Source: Amyloporia xantha | Taxonomy: Eukaryota; Basidiomycota; Agaricomycetes; Polyporales; Adustoporiaceae | DNA length: 64,000 bases | Direction of reading: 5' to 3' | Assembly: GCA_036971615.1 (NCBI GenBank) | Contig: JAYKKR010000044.1 | Location: 186,001-250,000, forward strand | Shown here: piece after piece, positions 20,401 to 29,160 of the stretch | Layout of the letters: every line of letters starts with the position of its first letter | How positions within the stretch are numbered: the first letter of the stretch is position 1 | Translations under genes and position numbers: made by a program | The notes under the pieces: model-generated | The model's input: the letters and a program-made list of their open reading frames with translations, nothing else | Databases searched by the model: none | Told to the model about the DNA's origin: nothing

Positions 20401-21158
20401 GGAGCGGAGGCACCGGGACGTACGGGAAGCAGCGGTTAAGCTTTGCGGAGGGAACGAGAAGGGGTGGCCTAAGGTGATGCATGCTGTGTTTTGGGCGGAA
20501 CGGGTGACGATTCAGAAATCGACGGGCACTTCGCCTTTCTTTATCGCGCACGGGATCGAACCAGTCTTCCCTTTCGACCTGGCGGAAGCTACTTACTTGG
20601 TGCCGCCCGACCGGAAGGAGGTCAGCGATGTGGACCTACTTGAAATCCGGGCGCCAGCTGCTCAAACGGGCGGAGGATTTGCAGGACGTACGGCGGAGGG
20701 TGCTAGCGGCTCGATACGCATCGGTCAAGGATTTTGAGCGGCGGTTCGCATGGACGATCAAGGATTTTGTGTTCACGGCGGGGGATCTGGTGCTGGTGCG
20801 GAACTCACAGATCGAGACGGAGCATAGCAGGAAGTCAAAACCCCGGTATTTCGGGCCTATGATTGTCATACGGCGTACAAAAGGAGGAGCCTACATACTC
20901 GCGGAACTAACAGGAGCGGTGTCGAGACTACAGTACGCAGCGTTCCGTGTGGTACCGTATAAGGCGCGAAAGGAGGTTGCACTAGACGTGCGCAAGATCG
21001 TCGAAGAAGCGGAAGAAGCGCAAAAGGGGGTATTAGACGAAATGGAAGTAGGGGATGAAGAGGTGGGTCGGGAAAGCGAGCAAAAGAGTTATGGGGAGGA
21101 AGCGGAAGGGGAGGGATCGAGCGGGGAGGAAGGATCTGACGATGGGGGGGAAGAGTAG
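17491..21158 (+). pseudogene. pol: pol: reverse transcriptase, RNase H, integrase, four frame changes
   Basis: Successive frames carry RT (SRWFCVVKKDGKSLRLVHDL, YGILDLYVAFDQR, and FIDD in place of YMDD), RNase H (ILAVDSSWIGVGF; HVPGKRHAGADGLSWR) and integrase. The integrase has an HHCC domain (HDSLGHKG, CHECQ) and D,D,E in MDSMHMP, TDNGTPF and IVERRHRD. A C-terminal segment rich in Glu ends at 21158. The frame changes occur at a G9 run (18060-18068), near 18896-18903, at G5 (19843-19847) and near 20648. All but the last are clearly in G runs, so a single intact polyprotein disturbed by sequencing error is possible. If real, the copy is dead. Confidence 0.85.
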
Positions 21159-21889
21159 GGAACGGAAGGAGGGTCGGGGGAAGGGAAGCGGGCTTCCAGG
21201 GCGAGGACGCGGCGGAGAAGGGACTGGATTACGGTGTTGTGGGTAGAGAGGGAGAAGGCGGCTCGGTCGAATCCGTGGGCGACCTGGTCTTGGAGGATAC
21301 GCAAGGCAGACGAGGAATCGCGGGCGCGCGCGTGGACCTCGGCACGAAGGAGGGACATGGACGTTCCCAGCGCGGAAGAAAGGGCCGTGTCTTGGAGAGA
21401 CAAACGGTGATCTACTTCCGCGAGGATCTCGAGGGCGCGGGCAATGACGTCAGAGCGCAGCGGGTCCATTTGCACTTGTAGGATCTGAGCGAGAGCGGGT
21501 TCGAGTTGGTCGATGCGCGCTTGGAGTTGGACGTTTTGGAGTTCTAAGGCAGTCAGGCGGATGGGGACTGGTGGCGGATGCGGGAGGTAACGCAGGCGGA
21601 AGGAGTCCACCACAGCGCGGCGGGCAAGGACGTCGATCCCGGGGACGGGCTCCGACGGGGACGAAGGGTCATAGTCCTCCGGAAGCGTGGAATGAAGGAC
21701 GGCCTAGGCGGGGGTTTGAGGACAACGTATAGTGTGGGCGGAAGGGGGAGCACGTACCTCGGCGGTGTCTACGGCGTGGACCCACGCAATGCGTGCGGCC
21801 GGATCGGAGGGGATGGGGTTGTCACAGAGGACCTGCAGGTACCTTTCGCGGGCCTCCTCAGGAGAAAACACCGGGGGCGTCGCGCTCAT
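21089..21889 (-). CDS. antisense spliced coiled-coil protein between pol and the inverted LTR copy
   Basis: ATG at 21889; exon 1 is 21758-21889 (44 codons), donor GTACGT. The 54-nt intron ends CCTAG and exon 2 is 21703-21089, giving 248 intact residues. Exon 1 ends PSDPAARIAWVHAVDTAE, close to the end of exon 1 of the LTR-encoded protein. Exon 2 has a heptad-rich segment (LELQNVQLQARIDQLEPALA) and further helices, then a Ser/Pro-rich tail. The last 70 bp overlap the end of pol tail to tail. The function is unknown; the length and gene plan match the LTR-encoded protein, so I infer a common family. The intact frame next to a damaged pol suggests recent activity or selection. Confidence 0.68.
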
Positions 21890-21941
21890 GAGACGGGGTA
21901 CGAAGATAGAGGGACGAGGGGAAGAAACTCAGGGAGATCGG

Positions 21942-23415
21942 TGTAAGGCTTGGTGCTCCTCCCGCTGTGCGATAAGCACACCTGGAAGGAACAGATCAAT
22001 GAGTCGAAGGGGAAGGGGAGTGAAGACGTTCGCAGCGTCTGGCACGGAGGATGAGCAAGAGAGAAAAGAATTGATTGAGCTAGAGACTCGTAGGTATATG
22101 GGGGACGCTCTATGTGTGCTATCCCAGTCAAGTCGCAGTCGCAGTCCTCAGTACGCAGTAGGTATCCCGAATCGCAGTAAAATGGGTCAAGCCGCTTGCT
22201 CGCCCTCTCGTAGAAGTAAAACGCAGTATGCTCCGCTGAGCAAGAAAACCCGGTCGCGTGAAAGTCAAAGTCCCAGTCGCAGCTCGTACCAGATGGTAGA
22301 TGCCCCCTCCGCCTCGTCCCCCTTCCTCATATATACCTCGTCCCGCGTGCGCTGCCACGTCACTCTCCCTCCCGCTTCCTCCCGCTACCTCCCGCTGCCT
22401 CCCCTCCGACTCTTCCCCTGACTTACTTATCCTCCTTCCGCGCGCTCTTCCCTCCCTTCGCCTCATTCGCCATGTCTGAGCCTGCCGAACCCACCGACCC
22501 CATCGGTTCCCTCCACGTCCGCCGCTACCTCCTCCTCGTAGACGTGCTTCGCGCTGAGTGCGTTGTTGAGCCTTCATTCCGCCCTTCCGATCCGGCTGCT
22601 TGGCTTGCCTGGGCGCACGGAGTGCGCTGGCTGCTGGTTTGTCCACCTTCTCTTTTACTTCTCTTTCCTTCCCCTCACGTCCCGTCCCGCAGCGCCTTGC
22701 CTATGAAGCTCGAGCCCAAGCCATAGCCGCGGGGAACCTCACGCTCCCTCCACTCACTGCCTTCGTCACCCTCCGCGAGCTCGTCCACTACATCGACTCG
22801 ATCTTCCGCTCCTCCCTGAGCCATCGCGGTGCAGTCCCCTATCCTGGGATCGCCTGGAGCCCTGACGAGGTTCGTTCCAATGCGCAGCGGGACGAAGCTG
22901 GTACTCCGCCTCCCCTCCCGTTGTACACGGAAGAGGCCTTCTGGACCCCTCCCCGCATCGCCGAGGAACGTACCGATGAAGCTTTAGAACGGCTCGAACT
23001 TGTCGCCCGCCAGTTCTCGGACACTTTGGACCGTATGCGTCCCTATCCGCGGGCGTTCGAAGACCTAGAGCACTCGATCCATGTTGCCGCTCATGCTCTG
23101 GGAGGGAGGGGAGGACGTCAGGAGGGAGGTCCCTCGCGGGCCCGTACCCCTGCGGAGGAGGATTTCCGTTACCACCGGGAGACTATTTATCGTCCCCCGC
23201 ACCACCGCTCGTTCTCTGACGTCGGCGGGGAAGGGCCCGACGCTCCCATCGACTTGTCGACCGTAGATTAGCGTTCCGTCCTGTAGTCGTTCCGTTCGAA
23301 TGCCATGCTGGCTTCCGCCGAGCTCTTTTGTCCCGCGTGATCGCATCTCCTCCGTTCCGCTGTCTCGTCCTGCCCTACCGTCCGTTCATAGGGTAGCGCG
23401 TACCCATTCCTTACA
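21942..23415 (-). repeat. inverted third LTR copy (copy B) inside the composite
   Basis: 1474 bp, reverse complement of copies A and C, with the same precise TGTAAGG/CCTTACA borders. At the sites where A differs, B has the C version. Both sides have a purine-rich tract pointing at the copy: ggggaagaaactcagggag on the plus strand before 21942, and AAGTGGGTAGGGG on the minus strand before 23415. No target duplication flanks B alone, so it does not look like a simple solo-LTR insertion. Confidence 0.82.
22472..23271 (+). CDS. LTR-encoded spliced protein, copy B
   Basis: Same gene as at 13560-14359, here on the plus strand: exon 1 22472-22636, intron GTTTGT...CCCGCAG, exon 2 22693-23271, about 247 residues, fully open. 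It shares the Q residue and the g at the third variant site with copy C. Being in the same direction as gag-pol, this copy could be read from the sense strand of the element. Confidence 0.68.
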
Positions 23416-23725
23416 CCCCTACCCACTTAAATTCCGACCGTCCTCGGTCGGTCCGCCCGTCCTAATCCCCGAGCAAATCCCTGAGCCTTCAGGCGTCTGA
23501 TCATCGCAGATGCACGCGATCGGGCCGCGATCGCGTTAAGATCGATAGCGCTGGGGCACGCGCCCACCTCGAGGCGCCCTGCCGCGCATCCCGCTGCTCC
23601 CCAGAGGCTGCCAAATGAGGGGAACGGCACCCGCTTCTTCATCCCCAACGTCCTCCCCTTCCCTCCGTCCTCGCCCTCTACCTCCCCATCTCCCTCCCCG
23701 ACCTCGACCTGCTCCCTCTGCAACC

Positions 23726-25521
23726 ATGTCCGTCGACCTCACCACCCCTACCGCCACCCGCCGCTCCCTCCCAGTCATCGAACAGCGCCTCGACACTCTG
23801 CGCAGCGCGGAGCCCACGCTCGATGAGGACGCCTCGCCCCAGGACCTGCAAAACTGGCTCCGCTGGGTGAACGCGCTGGGTCAGACCTGGGTAAGCAACC
23901 GGACCACTCCTCCCCATCTCTGCCGTCTCCTAACTTTGCGACCCCCGCCAGGTGGCCCTGTCCGCGGCCCACGCTGTGGCCAGCCACCAAACGACTCCGC
24001 GCAGCGCTCCCCCCAAGGACCTGCAGGTCTGGGTCGCCGCGACGCGCGGCCGGCTCATGGCCTACCGTGACGATTTCCCCGTCGCTGACCAAAATTATGA
24101 CACTCTCCTGCAGCGCCTCTCCCCTTCCCATCACGCTGTCTTTCTCGCCGGCACCCAGAACTTCACCTGGAACCGCCGGGCTCGCACCCTCCGCAGCCTC
24201 TGGCCCCCTGCCTCGTTTCCTCCCACCGACGCCGACACCTCCGCCTCAGGCTCCCGCTATACGAGCCCGTCGGAAACGGACGAAGTAAGTCACGCCGCTT
24301 CTCCAGGCGGAAGCGTGCCGCTAACCCCGACGACCGAGGAGTTGGGGGACGATGAGGAGAGGAGGAGGCAGATCCGTCGTCCGACCTCGCCCCGCCATCC
24401 CCGCCGCCACCACGCACCGTAGGCGGCAGGAAGCGGCAAACGAAGGGCAAGACGGCCGCCCCGAAGCCCCCAAAAGCGCCCCGTCTTTCGATCAAGGTTC
24501 CTCCCCGTTGCACTGGCACCGCCGCCGCCTCCGACCTCAAGAAGAACCTCGCGGATCGTCCGAACCGCGACCGGCGAGGCCCCATCGCCTACCTCAACCA
24601 TCCGCCCTGCGCGTTCTGCACCTACAAGGGGTATCGCTGCGCTGGCGACGGCACCCGCCGCCACGTCTGCGAGCCGTGCATGATCGCCCGGAAGAAATGT
24701 TCCGTCCGTGACAAGCCGCCGGCGAATCGTAAGTCCCTTCCCGCCCGTCCTCCCATAGACCTCCCCTTCACCTGTTTCATTCACAGAACACATCGAGTTC
24801 GTGGGCCTGCCATCCGATGAGGACGACGACGAAGAGCCCTACCCCCCCGAATTCCCCCTCATCAATCGCCCCCGCCCCGTCGTCGTCATCCCGCCCCGTC
24901 CGCGTGCCCCCACCATCCGCGCCCCCGCCGCCTCCCCTGCACCCACGCCCGTCACTCCCCCTCCGCGTCCATCCGTACCCCCCTCCGAGATCCTACCGTC
25001 CGCCGAGGAACCGTTGTTCCTTCCCGGGACCCCGACCGCCCGATCTCCCCTCCATGGGAGCCCTCAAGCCTCCTTCCCGCCTTTTCCCCCTTCCGCTCCA
25101 TCCCCCTCCCGTCGTCATTCGCCGTCCTCGCAACCTCGACCTCCTGGACGTCGCCGCAGAGCCGCCGTGCGAGCCGCAGACCGAGCTCGAGATGTGGCTC
25201 GTCGCTCGGTTAGCGGCCACCACCGACTTCCTGTTCCAGATGGCCGATCAAGCGCGGGACCTCGGGTACGCAGAGCAGTTCGGGATCGCTGACTACCCCG
25301 ACAACACGCTCGACCCCGCTCGCTCCGCCAGCCCTGCCCCCGACTTCGTCGAAGGGTCCTCTAGCGGCCCCGCCCCTCATCCGGCTCCCAACAGCGACGA
25401 CGCCGTGGCTGAGCTCCTGGCCGCCGAGCTCGACTCCCCTACGCTGCCGCCGCTGTCGCCCACCGACGAGGACATGTTAGACCTCACCGGGGCGTCCAAA
25501 GGGAAAGGGCGCGAAACGTAG
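23726..25521 (+). CDS. spliced Cys-rich accessory protein of the composite
   Basis: ATG at 23726; exon 1 (23726-23890, 55 codons) ends LQNWLRWVNALGQTW at a GTAAGC donor. The intron ends CCGCCAG before 23952. A later intron (donor GTAAGT at 24729, acceptor CACAG to 24786) joins the Cys-rich part to HIEFVGLPSDEDDDEE. The Cys-rich part CAFCTYKGYRCAGDG...CEPCMIARKKC has paired cysteines typical of a zinc site. The C-terminus is Pro-rich and then acidic, ending at 25521. The first exon has the length, phase-0 end and tryptophan-containing segment of the other two accessory proteins. Frame changes near 24340-24360 and 25040 lie in G/C runs and need checking. Confidence 0.55.
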
Positions 25522-25799
25522 CGCGGGCCTCCCCCTTGATTCGCGTAGTGTACGAAATGTAGTTTTATCTCGTAGTTGACGTAGTCATCCGTCTGCCGTT
25601 GTATGCCGTCGATCTTGTATGTACGCGCCTCCCCCCCGCCGTTGATCGGCTAAAATCAATGCATGTCAGTTTACTCGTCCCGCAGCCCCCTTCCGCCCCG
25701 TGTGCCCCTGCCGCGTGTCCCATCGCGTTCTTCGTAGAAGCCGCCTCGCGGCAAGCGCGTGTTGCGCCCCTAGGTATAACTACCGCCGCCCATCCCCAA
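25522..25799. other. spacer before the 3' LTR, lacking a polypurine tract
   Basis: The bases directly before the LTR are C-rich (ccgccgcccatccccaa), the reverse of the purine tract expected before a 3' LTR of a plus-strand element. No gene. Confidence 0.5.
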
Positions 25800-27273
25800 T
25801 GTAAGGAATGGGTACGCGCTACCCTATGAACGGACGGTAGGGCAGGACGAGACAGCGGAACGGAGGAGATGCGATCACGCGGGACAAAAGAGCTCGGCGG
25901 AAGCCAGCATGGCATTCGAACGGAACGACTACAGGACGGAACGCTAATCTACGGTCGACAAGTCGATGGGAGCGTCGGGCCCTTCCCCGCCGACGTCAGA
26001 GAACGAGCGGTGGTGCGGGGGACGATAAATAGTCTCCCGGTGGTAACGGAAATCCTCCTCCGCAGGGGTACGGGCCCGCGAGGGACCTCCCTCCTGACGT
26101 CCTCCCCTCCCTCCCAGAGCATGAGCGGCAACATGGATCGAGTGCTCTAGGTCTTCGAACGCCCGCGGATAGGGACGCATACGGTCCAAAGTGTCCGAGA
26201 ACTGGCGGGCGACAAGTTCGAGCCGTTCTAAAGCTTCATCGGTACGTTCCTCGGCGATGCGGGGAGGGGTCCAGAAGGCCTCTTCCGTGTACAACGGGAG
26301 GGGAGGCGGAGTACCAGCTTCGTCCCGCTGCGCATTGGAACGAACCTCGTCAGGGCTCCAGGCGATCCCAGGATAGGGGACTGCACCGCGATGGCTCAGG
26401 GAGGAGCGGAAGATCGAGTCGATGTAGTGGACGAGCTCGCGGAGGGTGACGAAGGCAGTGAGTGGAGGGAGCGTGAGGTTCCCCGCGGCTATGGCTTGGG
26501 CTCGAGCTTCATAGGCAAGGCGCTGCGGGACGGGACGTGAGGGGAAGGAAAGAGAAGTAAAAGAGAAGGTGGACAAACCAGCAGCCAGCGCACTCCGTGC
26601 GCCCAGGCAAGCCAAGCAGCCGGATCGGAAGGGCGGAATGAAGGCTCAACAACGCACTCAGCGCGAAGCACGTCTACGAGGAGGAGGTAGCGGCGGACGT
26701 GGAGGGAACCGATGGGGTCGGTGGGTTCGGCAGGCTCAGACATGGCGAATGAGGCGAAGGGAGGGAAGAGCGCGCGGAAGGAGGATAAGTAAGTCAGGGG
26801 AAGAGTCGGAGGGGAGGCAGCGGGAGGTAGCGGGAGGAAGCGGGAGGGAGAGTGACGTGGCAGCGCACGCGGGACGAGGTATATATGAGGAAGGGGGACG
26901 AGGCGGAGGGGGCATCTACCATCTGGTACGAGCTGCGACTGGGACTTTGACTTTCACGCGACCGGGTTTTCTTGCTCAGCGGAGCATACTGCGTTTTACT
27001 TCTACGAGAGGGCGAGCAAGCGGCTTGACCCATTTTACTGCGATTCGGGATACCTACTGCGTACTGAGGACTGCGACTGCGACTTGACTGGGATAGCACA
27101 CATAGAGCGTCCCCCATATACCTACGAGTCTCTAGCTCAATCAATTCTTTTCTCTCTTGCTCATCCTCCGTGCCAGACGCTGCGAACGTCTTCACTCCCC
27201 TTCCCCTTCGACTCATTGATCTGTTCCTTCCAGGTGTGCTTATCGCACAGCGGGAGGAGCACCAAGCCTTACA
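25800..27273 (+). repeat. 3' LTR (copy C) of the composite
   Basis: 1474 bp, same orientation as copy A, ends TGTAAGG and CCTTACA, followed by gcgg. It matches copy B at each site checked and differs from A at 26040, 26095 and a G run near 26814. Confidence 0.85.
25944..26743 (-). CDS. LTR-encoded antisense spliced protein, copy C
   Basis: Exon 1 26579-26743, intron, exon 2 26522-25944; about 247 residues and fully open. Apart from the Q/R site it equals copy A at the protein level. Confidence 0.68.
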
Positions 27274-28292
27274 GCGGTATATCAGCGGTCCTGAGATCCG
27301 AGATAGGTGAATTGTATATCGCATGACCTAATGCTTCGTGGAGCTGCACTATTATGTCTTGAAACTCCAGGAAGGGATTGGTGGAAGGCAGTCGGACTGT
27401 GCTTCCCTTGAATTGACTTGCGATCCCATGAAGGGTAGGCAGGATTTTGGCCACATCGTGCTCAATCCGGTGCTTTATCTGTAATTGTACAGCGTGCCAG
27501 TTAGCGTTCTCGATGTCTGGCGGACTGTATATCTGTACATTGGTGAGTACAGTGAAACTGATATGTGTGGACTCCGATACTCGGCACCTTACCTTTGGGT
27601 CAGCAGCAGCTACGCGCGTGCACGCTGGATGCCAGGATGTCCACTTGGCTTGCATTCCGGCGCCACTTGTTGACAGCTTGCCTCAGGCGAAGGATCGATG
27701 CTAACACATGAATCTACATCTGAACCTTGCTCTAGTGCGCTGTCACTGCATGCATCAGCATCCTCCGCGAGCTCCGGGACCTCCAGTACTTGTTCCAGAG
27801 AAGGGACAATGTGAGTCATATTCCTAGGTGGCAGCAGACCCATTGAGCCAGTGTTGGACTCAATTGTGCGGGCAGGAGGGTCACATGAGCAGTATGGAGA
27901 GTGTAACGGACAGCTCACAGCGCGATCATGGTTTTCACCATAGTAGCAGCTGTTCTGGGTGTCGATGTCATGGGCCTCCTGGCGTGATGATGGAAAATGG
28001 AAATGGTACGCTAATTGTCCTGCTTCTTGCCAGCTCTGAATCGCCCAGCAAAAAGCACGTAGATGCTTACATGCACCGCCACAATGGAGCCAGTCTGGAC
28101 AAGTACACGTCGCAATTCCAGATGGGTGTGCTGTTAACCAATATCGAGAATGCTGCGGATTGCTGATATTGCTGTCAGATGCAGGACATGTAGCCCAGAG
28201 CTCGAAAGGGCGTCCACTCGGGATTGGCTGAATGTGTTGTAAGCTGAAGAGAACTTGTGCACGAGAATCTCGAGCTTCGTCGGGTTCATACC
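27274..28292 (-). pseudogene. MULE transposase, SWIM zinc-finger part
   Basis: On the minus strand, from the target duplication at 28284-28292, the frame continues YEPDEARDSRAQ and reaches CTCPDWLHCGGACKH (CxC...CxH), the SWIM zinc finger found C-terminal to MULE transposase cores. A C-terminal exon (about 27275-27540) reads IYSPPDIENANWHAVQLQIKHR after an intron GTAAGG...TACAG. Frame changes lie near 27660 (before VNKWRRNASQVD) and 27605. The part is bounded by the 868-bp element on one side and the LTR composite on the other. Confidence 0.78.
28284..28292. other. target-site duplication of the 868-bp element, left copy
   Basis: gttcatacc, repeated exactly at 29161-29169. Nine bp is the standard duplication length for Mutator-like transposons. 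Confidence 0.85.
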
Positions 28293-29160
28293 CAGGCTCC
28301 TCTCCATCCGTCTCCGAGTGGTAGGGGAAACTCATCCGAATAGCGATATTCAGTGTCCCTTCCTAAAATAGTCTAGTCCGAGAGCCATGTGCCAAAACTC
28401 CGCCAACTTTATTTCCCTCTACCACTCTGCGACGGCTGGCACAAAACATTTGTAAACAATGCCAGCCACAGCGCCGGAGCGTGAAAAAGAACGTTGAAAC
28501 TTTATTGACCTAACCCTAGCTTAACGAGAAATAGTTTTTGAAATCTTATTTTGGGATATGTGGTGCGCTCTATAGTTACAGGTACCACTGTAAATGTGCA
28601 GCCTTGAATTCAACAATGTCAGAGAATGCTCGCCTCTACGCCCAGATTGCGAGCGTCGCTCATGTACTAAGTACATCACCGCAAGATGCAACATTGTTGG
28701 ATCTATCATTCGTCAAGGACTTGCTTGAGTCTTCGACACAGCTTCTCTTTGCATTTCTTGAGCACACGGAATCTCGCCGCCATGTTCAAGACGGGATTTT
28801 CAAGATGGCGAGCAAGTCCCAGTCTCAACATCAAAGAATTAGTAACAGAAATCAAAGAATGGCACTTCAATGCTCTTCATATATGCCAGGAACAAGTAGA
28901 TAGCGCGAACGGCCAGAACAACATTGTTACATAATCGATGTGTGAGAGAGGTTTCTTTCATCCTCCGACGGTGTGGCACGCATTGTTTACAAATGTTTTG
29001 TGCCAGCCGTCGCAGAGTGGTAGAGGAAAATAAAGTTGGCGGGGTTTGAGAGAGATTTGACACGTGGATTACAGATCTCGAGAAACTAGTACATATTTAG
29101 GAAACGACGATATTCGGATGAGTTTCCTCTACCACTCGGAGACGGATGGAGAGGAGCCTG
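28293..29160. mobile_element. 868-bp non-autonomous MULE with long terminal inverted repeats
   Basis: Both ends are caggctcctctccatccg... in opposite orientation. Inverted similarity extends about 170-180 bp inward (28293-28461 and 28979-29160), with small indels. A 9-bp duplication (gttcatacc) flanks it. Removing the element and one duplication copy joins TGG TAT GAA C to CC GAC GAA GCT in frame, so the transposase reading frame is restored across the site. It therefore inserted into a MULE transposase gene, possibly using its enzyme or that of a relative. Confidence 0.88.
28619..28903 (+). CDS. small ORF inside the 868-bp element
   Basis: An ATG near 28617 opens a frame with MSENARLYAQIASVAHVLS and a helical segment (LLDLSFVKDLLESSTQLLFAFL). 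A second frame overlapping it (28686-28934) reads on as a plausible continuation (LNIKELVTEIKEWHFNALHI). Together they suggest a captured or degraded helical protein with a frame change near 28790. I do not recognise it. Confidence 0.35.
   Translation, partial: SENARLYAQIASVAHVLSTSPQDATLLDLSFVKDLLESSTQLLFAFLEHTESRRHVQDGIFKMASKSQSQHQRISNRNQRMALQCSSYMPGTSR

Larger units (their letters stand above)
13416..27273 (+). mobile_element. 13.86-kb Ty3-type LTR composite with accessory genes
   Basis: Two direct 1.47-kb repeats (13416-14888 and 25800-27273), both TGTAAGG...CCTTACA, bound the element. It is flanked by gcgg on both sides (13412-13415 and 27274-27277) and splits a MULE reading frame that resumes exactly. 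Inside, on the plus strand, are a primer-site candidate, gag-protease, RT, RNase H and integrase. A minus-strand spliced gene follows, then an inverted third LTR copy (21942-23415) and a plus-strand spliced gene. No purine-rich tract precedes the 3' LTR. Purine-rich tracts instead abut both sides of the inverted copy. Insertion is supported; how the internal inversion arose is not clear. Confidence 0.85.

Noticed and set aside
21942..23415. Copy B as an independent solo LTR insertion
   Set aside because: No matching short repeat on its two sides (gatcgg versus cccct).
13416..27273. DIRS or TIR-type element because of inverted 1.47-kb repeats
   Set aside because: The integrase is of DDE type, no tyrosine recombinase is present, the outer repeats are direct, and a short target duplication is present.
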